This document shows positions 1 through 10,429 of a stretch of 64,000 bases of DNA, one piece after another (the stretch's first letter is position 1; each line of letters starts with the position of its first letter). Where the stretch lies: assembly GCA_973895155.1 (NCBI GenBank), contig OZ316901.1, forward strand, positions 1-64,000. The letters run 5' to 3'. The notes beneath the pieces are model-generated. The model ran no database searches. It had not been told where the DNA came from and saw only the letters and a program-made list of their open reading frames with translations. Both the position numbers and the translations under genes were made by a program. The DNA is from Marsupella aquatica. Lineage: Eukaryota > Marchantiophyta.

Positions 1-187
1 GAAACATTAGTTGACCTCCCAAATATCTCGTGTTAAGATTATTCTCCAACGAAATACTCAATTTATATTCTTAAATGTGAAAAAATCCAAATATAATGAA
101 TTTGTAACAAAAAATGAAAGTTTGAATGGACTTATCAACATATATATATACAGATTATCAATATATGTATAAAATTCAACTATAGAA
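1..187. other. Non-coding spacer, probable end of the inverted repeat
   Basis: No open frame or RNA gene is recognisable here. The stretch is A+T rich with a short TA run near 140-150. Because a tRNA fragment directly downstream stops abruptly at 217, I infer that this segment lies inside the inverted repeat next to the large single-copy region. That is inference; the other repeat copy is not in the window. Confidence 0.4.
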
Positions 188-217
188 GCATCCATGGCTG
201 AATGGTTAAAGCACCCA
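188..217 (+). pseudogene. trnI-CAU: 5' fragment of trnI-CAU
   Basis: These 30 bases begin GCATCCATGGCTGAATGG and continue through the D-arm like land-plant plastid trnI-CAU, as I recall it, with one difference, and then diverge before the anticodon. No 3' half follows. In bryophyte plastomes trnI-CAU normally sits at the opposite end of the large single-copy region, reading away from the repeat. A 5' stub here in that orientation is what an inverted-repeat boundary falling inside trnI-CAU would leave. It cannot make a tRNA by itself. Confidence 0.65.
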
Positions 218-444
218 TGAAATTCCACTTGTATATAATTGAGAAAGATAAGCTGATATTAACTCGTCAAATTTTCGAGAGATAAACATATTGGGATACG
301 ATCAAAAAGTTGGTAACAATAATATTTATTATGGTAGCAACCCCTTTATCAATTAAAATTTGAACGAGGAGCCGTATGAAACGAAAATTTCACGTACGGT
401 TCCGTAGAGCGACAATACAAGGTAACTTTTTTATCGACTTTTAC
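218..444 (+). other. rps12: 3' half of the trans-spliced rps12 group II intron
   Basis: A typical group II domain V hairpin lies at about 369-402, with the AGC catalytic triad and a tetraloop-like GAAA region. The intron ends in AC at 443-444, directly before the first base of rps12 exon 2. The 5' half, with exon 1, lies outside the window, so splicing must be in trans, as known for land-plant rps12. The 5' limit of this half-intron transcript cannot be fixed from sequence. Confidence 0.75.
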
Positions 445-1190
445 ACCACAACCCCAAAAAAACCAAACTCCGCCCTGCGAAAAGTGGCTCGAGTTAGACT
501 AACATCTGGATTCGAAATTACTGCATACATCCCAGGCATGGGACATAATTTACAAGAACATTCTGTAGTTTTAGTAAGAGGGGGAAGAGTCAAAGATTTG
601 CCTGGTGTGAGATATCATATTGTTAGAGGTACGTTGGATTCAGTGGGAGTAAGAGATCGCCACCAAGGGCGTTCTAGTGCGTTGTATATCATTCCCAAAA
701 AATTGTATCATTTTCAGATACTCAAATTTGTTGCTATGAATATATAGAGAAATAGCTAACCCGATAGCGAAAAAGATAAAAGTTTATTAAAGGGACCAGA
801 GCATGCTATTGATAAATAAAATACAGACAATTTTATTATAGACTAATACCTATGGTCTTACTTTGGATTTAATTTTGATAGTTTTCCCAAACTTTGGTTG
901 ATAAAATAAGAAATTTTTATTTTTTTAGAACAAATGAAAATGAAATAGCAATTACTCTTTGAAAAAGTCAATTTCTTTATACTGTCCAGTAACTAGACCT
1001 AAGGGTAAAAAATTTTGGGATTTGGAAATACAGGATTTCCGAAGAAGGAAAGGGATACTCAATTTTGAATGAGTAAGCATCGTGGAAAATTCGGATGTTG
1101 AAAGCCGTATTCGTTGAAAATTGAATGTACGGTTTGGAGGAAGATTAAAGAAAATCCATCCTACAATATGGAGTGGAAAAGTCAAAATAA
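445..1190 (+). CDS. rps12: Ribosomal protein S12, exons 2 and 3 (trans-spliced gene)
   Basis: This is the 3' part of the small-subunit decoding-centre protein uS12. Exon 2 is 445-676 (232 nt, the usual land-plant size), starting at [18 protein letters not shown] and ending after QGRS plus one base. A cis group II intron runs 677-1164, with 5' GTGCG, domain V at about 1101-1135 and 3' end AC. Exon 3 is 1165-1190 (26 nt) and encodes KYGVEKSK plus stop, where relatives have KYGVKKPK or KYGVKKSK. Exon 1, encoding about the first 38 residues, is elsewhere. An open frame from 376 reads across both splice sites and is not the protein. Confidence 0.93.
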
Positions 1191-1240
1191 ATTAAACAAA
1201 ATCGTTTATAAATAAAAAAATTGATTCAATTATCTATATT

Positions 1241-1708
1241 ATGTCACGCAAAAGTGTTGTGGAGAAAAAATTAGCAAAGCCTGATCCGATATATCGTAAT
1301 CGATTAATCAATATGCTAGTTAATCGTATTCTAAAGAATGGAAAGAAATCATTGTCTTATCGAATTTTGTATAGAGCGATAAGCAATATCAAGCGAAGGA
1401 CGAAAAAAAACCCATTATTTGTATCACGTCAAGCTATAGGTAAAGTAACTCCGAATGTGACGGTTAAAGCACGACGTATAGGTGGATCAACATATCAAAT
1501 TCCACTCGAAATTCAATCAACACAGGGAAAAGCACTAGCTATTCGCTGGTTGTTGGGAGCAGCACGAAAACGTTCAGGTGAAGATATGGCTGCAAAACTG
1601 AGTTATGAATTAATTGACGCAGCGAAAGATAATGGAACTGCTATACGTAAAAAGGAAGAAACTCATAAGATGGCAGAAGCTAATAGAGCTTTTGCACATT
1701 TTCGTTAA
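1241..1708 (+). CDS. rps7: 30S ribosomal protein S7
   Basis: The product is uS7 (155 aa), the 16S rRNA 3'-domain assembly protein of the plastid ribosome. It begins [20 protein letters not shown] and ends [14 protein letters not shown], full length for land plants. The gene lies 50 nt after rps12 exon 3 and is probably cotranscribed with it and with ndhB. The ATG at 1241 has no convincing Shine-Dalgarno, which is common for plastid rps7. Confidence 0.96.
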   Translation: MSRKSVVEKKLAKPDPIYRNRLINMLVNRILKNGKKSLSYRILYRAISNIKRRTKKNPLFVSRQAIGKVTPNVTVKARRIGGSTYQIPLEIQSTQGKALAIRWLLGAARKRSGEDMAAKLSYELIDAAKDNGTAIRKKEETHKMAEANRAFAHFR

Positions 1709-1837
1709 ATTGAATATTTGAATCAAATAAAAAGAAGAGGGAATAGAAATGGATACTATTTTTATTCCTTCTCTTAAAAAAAGTAAAAAATATTGCATCA
1801 ATAATGAATACTTTATTTTATCCTACAAAAAACTTTT

Positions 1838-3962
1838 ATGAAATTAGAACTTGATACATTTCTTTCATATGCAAACACAATTTTACCTGAATGTATTCCA
1901 ATTTTTTGTTTATTGATTATTCTCTGGATCAATTTAGTATCAAATGAGAAAAACGCAATTATATTATATTTCATCTCTCTAACAAGTTTATTTACGAGTC
2001 TAGCAATATTAATATCTCAATGGGAAACAGAACCAATTCTAAGTTTTTCGGGTTCTTTTCAAACAGATAGTTTTAATAGAATCTTTCAAATTTTGATAGC
2101 ATTATCATCCATATTATGCATTCCCATGGCTTTAGAATATACCAAATGCACCGGAATGGCCATTTCTGAGTTTCTAGTATTTATACTAACAGCTACTGTC
2201 GGAGGGATGCTTCTCTGTGGCGCCAATGATTTAATTACCATTTTTGTATCTTTAGAATGTTTGAGTCTATGTTCTTATTTACTATGTAGCTACACGAAAA
2301 AAGATATTAGATCAAATGAAGCTGCTATGAAATATTTACTTATAGGCGGGCTAAGCTCATCCATTCTTGCTTATGGGTTTTCGTGGTTATACGGATTATC
2401 GGGGGGTGAGACAAATATACAAGAAATTGTAAATGGGATTCGGAGTACACAAATGTCAAATTCCACGGGAATGTTTATTGCACTTCTATGTATTACAGTC
2501 GGACTTGCTTTTAAACTCTCACTAGTTCCTTTCCATCAATGGACTCCTGATATCTATGAAGGAGTGCGATCCGTTTCGGAAATTATAATAATTAAAGTTT
2601 TTAATTATTTATATACACAAATTTCCTTTGATAACTCAACAAAAATACAGTATGAACTAATACAATCTTCACTTCGATTAAAGATGAAATTTTTTCGAGA
2701 TTTACGTTTGGAATAGAGCAAAATTTCAAATATTTATTTTTCCTCCGGAAATAGAAATCGCTTGGTAAATTAAAAAAAATTATTAGGGATAGTTTATACG
2801 AATAATAAAGACTTGTATAGAATAAATCATTTTATATATTAAAATTTTCCTCATAATTTAGTCTCTATTCTTCGTGACAAAGAGTGATATAGGAATATTG
2901 GTCGATGAATCTAATCCTAAAATGAAAAATTTATTATAATTGTTGGGAACGGAAAAAATAAATGATTGAAAACATTTGTATTAAAAATTATTTGAAAAGG
3001 ATTTCTCGAAAAGTTTAAAATTAAAAAAACTTTTTTTATAATACATACACGAGGAGGATGATAAGTTATGATAGAAAGAATAATGAAAATCTTTTGTTAC
3101 TAATTAATTATTTAGAAGCCGTGTGAAATTAAAATTTCATGCACGGTTTTGAAGAAGAGGAAACTAAAAATTTTCCGACTTTAACTCACCAACTTCAGTC
3201 GTTGCTTTTCTTTCAATTACTTCTAAAATAGCAGGTATAGCTTTACTTACTCGAATTTTCAATATTGTTTTTGTCTTTCCACCAAATGAATGGAAACTTA
3301 TATTAGAAATTTTAGCAATATCGAGTTTAATTTTAGGTAATTTGGTTGCAATTACTCAGACGAGTATAAAACGTATGCTCGCATATTCCTCGATAAGCCA
3401 AATTGGATATATTATTATTGGATTGGTAGCTAATAATATAAATGGATATACTAGTATGATCATCTACACTTTTTTTTACATTTTCATGAATTTAGGTACA
3501 TTTGCTTGTGTCATACTGTTTAGTTTACGTACCGGAACAGACAATATTCGTGATTATGAAGGATTATATATCAGAGATCCCTTATTGAGTATTTCATTAA
3601 CATTATGTTTATTATCTTTGGGTGGTATACCGCCCTTAACAGGGTTTTTTGGTAAATTATATCTATTTTGGTGCGGATGGCGGGCCGGACTTTATTTATT
3701 AGTTACGATCGCACTGATAACAAGCATAATTTCGATTTATTATTACTTGAAAATAATAAAATTAATGATATATTCAAAAGATAAAAGATTCAACCCTTAT
3801 TTGCAAACCTATTTTGTTCCATCAACAATTTTTCTAAAAAGAAACTCAATTGAATTTACCATATTGTTATGTACAATAGCATCTGTCTTTTTAGGTTTTC
3901 TCATAAATCCTTTTTTTTATTTTATCCAAGATAATTTGAAATTAAGCATTTTTATTAATTAG
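1838..3962 (+). CDS. ndhB: NDH complex subunit 2 (NdhB), two exons
   Basis: NdhB is an antiporter-like membrane subunit of the thylakoid NDH complex, which drives photosystem I cyclic electron flow and proton pumping. Exon 1 is 1838-2563 (242 codons). The group II intron is 2564-3185, with 5' GTGCG, domain V at about 3115-3150 and 3' end AC. Exon 2 is 3186-3962. The joined product is 500 aa, the normal length, with the conserved [12 protein letters not shown] and [13 protein letters not shown] segments. Residue 20 is Pro (context ECIPIF) where Marchantia has Leu, a likely C-to-U editing site. The intact frame indicates a working NDH complex, unlike plastomes of parasitic liverworts. Confidence 0.95.
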
Positions 3963-3964
3963 AA

Positions 3965-4010
3965 AATAATTGTATATAGTGAATATACATATTCACCATA
4001 TACAATTATT
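3965..4010 (+). terminator. Hairpin after ndhB
   Basis: The arms are 19 nt each (3965-3983 and 3992-4010) with one imperfect pair and an 8-nt loop, immediately after the ndhB stop. Such inverted repeats in plastids mainly protect and define mRNA 3' ends. Confidence 0.6.
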
Positions 4011-4018
4011 TGAGCTGA

Positions 4019-4098
4019 GCCTCGATGGTGAAACGGTATACACGCGAGATTCAAAATTTCGTGCTTTAAGCATGGAGGTTCGAATCCTCTTCGAGGCA
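4019..4098 (+). tRNA. trnL-CAA: tRNA-Leu (CAA)
   Basis: An 80-nt cloverleaf with acceptor stem GCCTCGA/TCGAGGC, anticodon CAA in the loop TTCAAAA, a class II variable arm and discriminator A. There is no intron. Confidence 0.96.
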
Positions 4099-4102
4099 AA
4101 TA

Positions 4103-4142
4103 ATAAAATATTTATCTAAATTTATTTAGATAAATATTTTAT
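4103..4142. repeat. Perfect 19-bp inverted repeat, 2-nt loop
   Basis: The arms at 4103-4121 and 4124-4142 are exact reverse complements and almost purely A/T. It lies 4 nt after trnL-CAA and may stabilise or terminate transcripts. It is the first of a series of perfect palindromes in this plastome's spacers. Confidence 0.7.
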
Positions 4143-4341
4143 ATGTTATAATATCTCATTGATAATGGAAAAAGAAATTATCTAACTCAAAACATAGAAT
4201 TTCTATAAATATTGAGTGAATGGCGAATTAAATTTTTTGAACATAAATTTAAAGCAAATTTATGATTTTTTCGGAAACAGATTCGTATTTTATAAGATGA
4301 TATTTCGGATATTTCCGAGAAACTATTAAAATAATAAAATT

Positions 4342-4446
4342 ATGGAAGTAAATATTTCAGCATTTATTGCTACGGCTCTTTCCATTCTAATTCCTACAGC
4401 TTTTTTACTTATTCTTTATGTACGAACAGCTAGTCAAAATAATTAG
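4342..4446 (+). CDS. psbM: Photosystem II protein M
   Basis: A 34-aa single-helix subunit at the photosystem II dimer interface. The translation [20 protein letters not shown] followed by [14 protein letters not shown] matches PsbM throughout. The gene is upstream of ycf66, in the usual bryophyte position. Confidence 0.96.
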   Translation: MEVNISAFIATALSILIPTAFLLILYVRTASQNN

Positions 4447-4577
4447 TATAATCCAAATTATTTTTTTTTTTCCAAGAGAATGAGAAGGGGGAAGGGTAGA
4501 GAAACGACTAAAAAATACTATTTGTTATTTTTCAAATTTTTTTTGCTTTCCCTCAATCACTAATACATTATAAAGAA

Positions 4578-5501
4578 ATGAATCATATGGAATTAGGCCC
4601 TAGTACTATAATAGGGATAACTTTAGTAATAGTAGGCATACTTTCATACGCCCTGAAAAATAGGGAACCTTTTGTTTCTAGAGGTGTGATTTTTTAACGT
4701 ACTTTAAATGGGATTTCAACATATCGATAATATCTTTTCGATGTGAAACTTGAACAAAAATGATCTTTCAATTTAATTAATATGTATGAATCTATGGTTA
4801 GACCGTTTCAACATTATTATGTCATTTCGGAAACATTGAAAATATTTATCACCACAAAATACAAAATTTTTCGTCACTCATTGTTTTCCTCTGGCAAACA
4901 ATATAGTAATAAGGTAATACCAACGGAATTTAATATGAGCCTAACGATGGAGAATAAAAGTACTAAGAAATATAACTTTTTGAAATCAAAATAATAAATC
5001 TTATCTAATTCAAAAAAATGAAGACAATCCAAAAAATTTTTTGAAATTAACTTGGATTTCGGGTAAAAAGTTTCCCAATTATTTTTTGTTCAAGCCATAC
5101 CGATTTGAAAAAATCATATATGGTTTTTGGGGGGGGTTTACTTCAACCTATCCCAATATTATGACTCTCTTTTCTCATCTATTGGTTTATTGTGTGGAGG
5201 AATCCTTTTCTTTCAGGGTTGGCGGTTGGATCCAATTCTTTTATTATCTCAAATACTTTTAAGTGGGACGACCGTCTTTTTTATTATAGAAAATATTTAT
5301 TTGAGAAATTCTTCCCATCATTTAAAATATGTGAAAAGAATAGAAATAATTTCGAAGGTTGGAAGGGGATACAAACATAAAAATTTCAAATTAAAAAATA
5401 ATTTTTCAATCAATAAAAATAGAATTGGAAAAATCTCTTATACTAAACATCTTTCTTATCGCGGGAGAGAACAGAATGGAAGGGCATTGAATTATTTATA
5501 A
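4578..5501 (+). CDS. ycf66: Conserved plastid membrane protein Ycf66, two exons
   Basis: Ycf66 is a small membrane protein of unknown function kept in cyanobacteria, charophytes, bryophytes and some ferns. Exon 1 is 4578-4683 (MNHMELGPSTIIGITLVIVG to VSR plus one base). The intron is 4684-5157, with 5' GTGTG, domain V at about 5092-5127 and 3' end AT. Exon 2 is 5158-5501, opening DYDSLFSSIGLLCGGILFFQ. The joined product is 149 aa with about three hydrophobic segments and a basic, lysine-rich tail of roughly 50 residues. The second ATG at 4587 is an alternative start. Both exons and splice motifs are intact, so I call the gene functional although it has decayed or been lost in some relatives. 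Confidence 0.87.
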
Positions 5502-5512
5502 AATTCAATGCC
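5483..5512 (+). terminator. Hairpin at the ycf66 3' end
   Basis: An 11-bp perfect stem (5483-5493 with 5502-5512) with an 8-nt loop overlaps the last codons of ycf66. It is also placed to act on the facing petN transcript. Confidence 0.5.
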
Positions 5513-5567
5513 TTCTCATTTTGAAAAGAATATTGCGAAAAGTTTTTTTCTAAATCTTAATAAATAT

Positions 5568-5657
5568 TCATAAGCCACTGCGTCCCCAAACTACGAGTGA
5601 TAGAGAGAAAGTAAAAACAACCATTAAGGCACCCCAAGCTATATTAGTAATATCCAT
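5568..5657 (-). CDS. petN: Cytochrome b6f subunit PetN (subunit VIII)
   Basis: The 29-aa product [20 protein letters not shown] then LVVWGRSGL is a full-length PetN, a single transmembrane helix needed for cytochrome b6f assembly. It is read on the minus strand and converges on ycf66. Confidence 0.95.
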   Translation of the reverse strand: MDITNIAWGALMVVFTFSLSLVVWGRSGL

Positions 5658-5985
5658 AACTCCTTTTGACTTCATTTCCGTTTTAATTGGTACGAGAGAC
5701 AGATATATACATTCATATGTATATATATACATATGAATGTATGGAAATCTATATTTTTTGGACTTTCCAAAAAATTATTTAATAAATTATTCCTAATTAT
5801 AAATTATTTATAATTAAGTTGATTTTCTTACCTAGATGTTTCAGTATATATGTGGGTTGTCTATAATACGATGTTTCAAGGAACATTTCAAATGTTACAG
5901 ACTATAATACATAGAGCATAACGGTCTGCTCCCGGAAATGACGTAATAGATAAACCCACCTTGTCTATATCTTGCTCAAAAAACA
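5658..5985. other. petN-trnC spacer with a perfect palindrome
   Basis: There is no coding frame. The region holds a perfect 36-nt palindrome at 5707-5742 (18-bp arms, no loop) and a looser A/T inverted repeat around 5790-5815. Promoters for the minus-strand petN would lie here, but I cannot place one with confidence. Confidence 0.55.
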
Positions 5986-6056
5986 AAGCGACACCCAGAT
6001 TTGAACTGGGGATAAAGGATTTGCAGTCCCTTGCCTTACCACTTGGCCATGCCGCT
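5986..6056 (-). tRNA. trnC-GCA: tRNA-Cys (GCA)
   Basis: A 71-nt cloverleaf with anticodon GCA in the loop CTGCAAA and T-loop TTCAAAT. The acceptor stem is complete with one G-U pair. Confidence 0.95.
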
Positions 6057-6266
6057 GTTCGTTCCTATTGAATAATACACTTTATTGAATAAACTTCTCA
6101 ACTTATACTATAGGATTCGTGAGGACAAAACAAGAATCAAGAGTTAAAAACTTTTCATTTCTTGATGGAAAAATAAAAGATAAACATTTTTGGGATAAAG
6201 TAAACTCGAATTTTATTTTTTTAATAATGTTGATGAAAAAACTCCAATTAAATTTTAGAGGAAAAT

Positions 6267-9200
6267 ATGGAGATTTTCGTACTCCCCGAATTTGGAAAAA
6301 TACAATTCGAAGGATTTAATCGTTTTATTAATAAAGGTTTAATCGCAGAACCGAAAAACTTTCCGAAAATTCGAGATATAGATCAAGAATTAGAATTTCG
6401 TATATTTGGAGAACAATATAAACTGACAGAACCTCCCTTGGAAGAACGAGATGCTGTGTATCAATCGATTACCTATTCTTCAGATTTGTATGTACCTGCT
6501 CGATTGACCCAGAAAGCAGAGGGAAAGATAAAGAAACAGACAGTTTTTCTTGGAAGTATTCCGTTAATGAATTCTCAAGGTACATTTGTTGTTAATGGAG
6601 TTGCCAGGGTTATAATCAATCAAATTTTACGAAGTCCTGGGATTTATTACAACTCGGAACTAGATCGTAATGGGATTCCAATATATAGTGGAACTTCAAT
6701 TTCGAATTGGGGAGGAAGATTAAAACTAGAAATTGACGGAAAAAGACGAATCTGGGCACGAATAAGCAAAAAACGAAAAGTATCCATTTTGATTCTATTA
6801 TCAGCCATGGGTTTGAATCTAAGAAAAATTTTAGTCAGTGTTTGCTATCCAAAAATTTATTTAGAGTCTATAGAAAAAAAAACTAGAAAAGACTACCCCT
6901 ATTCAACAGAAGATGCAATAGTAGAACTTTATAAACAGTTGTATTGCTTGGGTGGCGATATAACCTTTTCTGAATCCATACGCAAAGAATTACGAAAAAA
7001 ATTTTTCCAACAACGATGTGAATTGGGAAGAATAGGACGTTTGAATCCAAACAAAAAATTGAATCTTGACGTCCCGGAAAACGAAACTTTTTTATTACCT
7101 CAAGATATTTTAACAGCTGTCGATTATTTAATAAAATTAAAGTTTGGAGTAGGTAGACTTGATGATATCGATCATCTAAAAAACCGACGTGTTTGTTCAG
7201 TAGCAGATTTGTTACAAGATCAATTTAGATTGGGATTAAATCGTTTAGAAAATTCGATTCGACAAATTTTGCGAGGAGCAACCAAGCGGAAAAGACTACC
7301 AACACCCAAAAGCCTAGTAACCCCAACTCCATTAGTAATGACTTTTAAAGAGTTTTTTGGTTCACATCCTTTATCTCAATTTTTGGATCAAACAAATCCA
7401 TTGACTGAGATGGTTCATAAAAGAAGATTAAGTTCTTTAGGTCCTGGTGGATTGACGAGACGAACTGCTGGTTTCCAAGTTCGTGACATTCATCCGAGTC
7501 ACTATGGCCGAATTTGTCCCATTGAAACCTCTGAAGGAATGAATGCTGGACTTATAGGGTCATTAGCAATTCATGCGGAAATTAATAGTTTAGGTTGCTT
7601 AGAAAGCCCTTTCTATAAGATTTCAGAATTGTCTGAGGAATATAAGATATTTAATTTATCAGCTGGAGGAGACGAATATTATAGAATCGCTACTGGTAAT
7701 TGTTTAGCGTTGGACGAAAACAATCAAGAAGAACTCCTTACTCCAGCTAGATACAGACAAGATTTTGTGGCTATTGCTTGGGAACATATACAACTTCGTA
7801 GTATTTTCCCTTTGCAATATTTTTCCGTTGGAGCTTCTCCCATTCCTTTTCTCGAACATAATGACGCGAATCGAGCACTAACGGGCTCAAATATGCAACG
7901 CCAAGCCGTTCCACTTTTGGAAACAGAAAAATGTATTGTAGGAACGGGAATAGAGATTCAAACAGCTTTAGATTCAGGTAGTGTGACTGTAACGAGAACA
8001 GGGGGGAAAATTGATTATATTGATAATAATCAAATAACCTTATACAAAGATGAAAAAACGATAGATACAAATCTAATTATATATCAACGATCCAATAATA
8101 ATACTTGTATGCATCAAAAGCCCCGAGTAAGAAACAATAGATATATAAAAATAGGTCAAATTTTGGCCGATGGTGCAGCAACTTCGAAAGGTGAGCTCGC
8201 TCTGGGGAAAAATATTTTGGTGGCTTATATGCCTTGGGAAGGTTATAATTTCGAAGACGCTATTTTGATCAGTGAGCGTCTAATATATAACGATGTATAC
8301 ACTTCACTTCATATCGAAAGATATGAAATCGAAGCCCGTATGGCAAGTCAAGGTGCAGAAAAATTTACTAGCGAGATACCTCATCTGGATAATTATTTAC
8401 TCCGTCATTTAGATAAAAACGGCATTGTATTAGCAGGAGCATGGGTTGAAACAGGAGATGTTTTGGTGGGAAAATTGACACCTCAAGAAACCGAGGAAAC
8501 TTTACGAGCTCCGGAAGGTAAATTATTACAAGCTATTTTTGGTATTCGAGTAACAAACTCGAAAGAAAATTGTCTTAAAGTTCCTATCGGCGGAAAAGGA
8601 CGAGTCGTTGATGTTAGATCTATTTATAAGGAAGATAATTCGGATGATGCAAAGATTATTCACGTTTATATTCTCCAAAGACGCAAGATACAAGTAGGTG
8701 ACAAAGTTGCTGGACGACATGGTAATAAAGGTATTATTTCAAAAATATTACCAAGACAGGATATGCCTTTTCTACAAAATGGTATACCCATCGACATGAT
8801 ATTAAGTCCTTTGGGTGTACCTTCACGAATGAATGTTGGACAAATTTTTGAATGTTTACTTGGTTTAGCTGGCGACTTTCTGAAAAAGAATTATAGAGTA
8901 ATACCATTTGATGAGAGATATGAAAGGGAAGCTTCAAGAAAATTAATATTTTCAGAACTTTATGAAGCAGGTAGACAAACAACAAATCCATGGTTATTTG
9001 AACCTGACAATCCGGGAAAAACTCGATTATTTGATGGAAGAACTGGAGATATTTTTGAACAGCCCGTTACTGTAGGAAAAGCCTATATGTTAAAACTAAT
9101 TCATCAAGTGGATGATAAAATTCATGCACGTTCAAGTGGACCTTATGCATTGGTTACGCAACAGCCACTGCGGGGTAGATCCAGGCGAGGGGGACAAAGA

Positions 9201-9461
9201 GTTGGAGAAATGGAAGTTTGGGCTTTGGAAGGTTTTGGTGTTGCTTACATATTGCAAGAAATGCTAACGATTAAATCAGATCATATCAAAGCGCGGTATG
9301 AAGTACTAGGCGCTATTGTTGCTGGAGAACCTATCCCCAAACCTGAAACGGCTCCAGAATCATTTAAATTACTCGTTCGAGAATTACGATCTTTAGCTCT
9401 AGAAATTAACCATGCTACTATACTCGAGAAAGATTTAGAATTGAAATTAAAAGAAATTTGA
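6267..9461 (+). CDS. rpoB: Plastid-encoded RNA polymerase beta subunit
   Basis: The product is RpoB (1064 aa; Marchantia about 1065) of the bacterial-type plastid polymerase that transcribes photosynthesis genes. Diagnostic segments include [36 protein letters not shown] and the C-terminal [19 protein letters not shown]. The ATG at 6267 follows the ribosome-binding-like AGAGGA at about 6257-6262. It heads the rpoB-rpoC1-rpoC2-rps2 cluster, and rpoC1 starts 27 nt after its stop. No frameshift is seen. Confidence 0.97.
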   Translation: MEIFVLPEFGKIQFEGFNRFINKGLIAEPKNFPKIRDIDQELEFRIFGEQYKLTEPPLEERDAVYQSITYSSDLYVPARLTQKAEGKIKKQTVFLGSIPLMNSQGTFVVNGVARVIINQILRSPGIYYNSELDRNGIPIYSGTSISNWGGRLKLEIDGKRRIWARISKKRKVSILILLSAMGLNLRKILVSVCYPKIYLESIEKKTRKDYPYSTEDAIVELYKQLYCLGGDITFSESIRKELRKKFFQQRCELGRIGRLNPNKKLNLDVPENETFLLPQDILTAVDYLIKLKFGVGRLDDIDHLKNRRVCSVADLLQDQFRLGLNRLENSIRQILRGATKRKRLPTPKSLVTPTPLVMTFKEFFGSHPLSQFLDQTNPLTEMVHKRRLSSLGPGGLTRRTAGFQVRDIHPSHYGRICPIETSEGMNAGLIGSLAIHAEINSLGCLESPFYKISELSEEYKIFNLSAGGDEYYRIATGNCLALDENNQEELLTPARYRQDFVAIAWEHIQLRSIFPLQYFSVGASPIPFLEHNDANRALTGSNMQRQAVPLLETEKCIVGTGIEIQTALDSGSVTVTRTGGKIDYIDNNQITLYKDEKTIDTNLIIYQRSNNNTCMHQKPRVRNNRYIKIGQILADGAATSKGELALGKNILVAYMPWEGYNFEDAILISERLIYNDVYTSLHIERYEIEARMASQGAEKFTSEIPHLDNYLLRHLDKNGIVLAGAWVETGDVLVGKLTPQETEETLRAPEGKLLQAIFGIRVTNSKENCLKVPIGGKGRVVDVRSIYKEDNSDDAKIIHVYILQRRKIQVGDKVAGRHGNKGIISKILPRQDMPFLQNGIPIDMILSPLGVPSRMNVGQIFECLLGLAGDFLKKNYRVIPFDERYEREASRKLIFSELYEAGRQTTNPWLFEPDNPGKTRLFDGRTGDIFEQPVTVGKAYMLKLIHQVDDKIHARSSGPYALVTQQPLRGRSRRGGQRVGEMEVWALEGFGVAYILQEMLTIKSDHIKARYEVLGAIVAGEPIPKPETAPESFKLLVRELRSLALEINHATILEKDLELKLKEI

Positions 9462-9488
9462 AAAAAAATAATTTGGAATCTCTATTTT

Positions 9489-10374
9489 ATGATTTATCAA
9501 CGGAAATATCACCATCTTCGAATCGAATTAGCTTCTCCCGAACAAATACGTAATTGGGGTAAACGAGTTTTACCCGATGGAGAAACCATTGGCCAAGTAA
9601 CGAAACCTTATACATTGCATTATAAGACGCATAAACCAGAAAAAGATGGTTTATTTTGTGAACGAATTTTTGGACCTATCAAAAGTGGAGTTTGCATTTG
9701 CGGGAAATATCGAGGAATTGAAAATCGGAAAGATAATATAAGATTTTGCGAACATTGTGGAGTAGATTTCACTGAATCGAGAATTAGAAGATATCGAATG
9801 GGATATATTGAATTGGCCTGTCCCGTCACACATGTATGGTATTTGAAACGTCTTCCCAGTTGTATTGCTAATTCATTAGCCAAACCACTTAAAGAATTGG
9901 AAAGTCTAGTTTATTGCGATGTGTGACTTGATCACAAGTTTTTATTTCACAGATTTTTTAGGAACTGTTACTTCAATCTTTCAATATTAGAGTACCTCCC
10001 ATTTTGACATATCCTTATAAAGTAATGATATGGAGCTCAAAAAAAAAATAAGTATTAAATTTTTCTATTATCTGGGGGAGTCAGTCTAGGGTTAGAGAAA
10101 AATTATTTGCTATTTAGATTTCGTGAGACAAAAATCGAAAAATATTTTTTGATACATGATATATCGGAGTAAATTCATCGCAAATTTGTTTTAAATTAAA
10201 GGATGAATCATCGAAATAGAGCAAAAACCTAAGGAATGCACTAGATTGAAACATGGACAAGAAAAACCTTTCTAGATTCATTATTTTTTTATGAATTCTA
10301 AGAGAATTGAGACCACTCAACAAATTTCAAAAAAAATTTAGGAATTTTAACGTGAGTAATGAGTAGTTATTAGA

Positions 10375-10429
<55 letters not shown>

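Noticed and set aside
952-1185. Minus-strand open frame across the rps12 intron and exon 3
   Set aside because: It lies over a group II intron and conserved exon on the other strand, so its openness is explained by them.
4782-4994. Open frame inside the ycf66 intron, considered as an intron-encoded protein
   Set aside because: Only 70 codons, with no maturase, reverse-transcriptase or endonuclease motif.
5707-5742. Palindrome considered as a transposon end or insertion-sequence remnant
   Set aside because: There is no transposase, no target duplication and no second copy in the window; it looks like other spacer palindromes.
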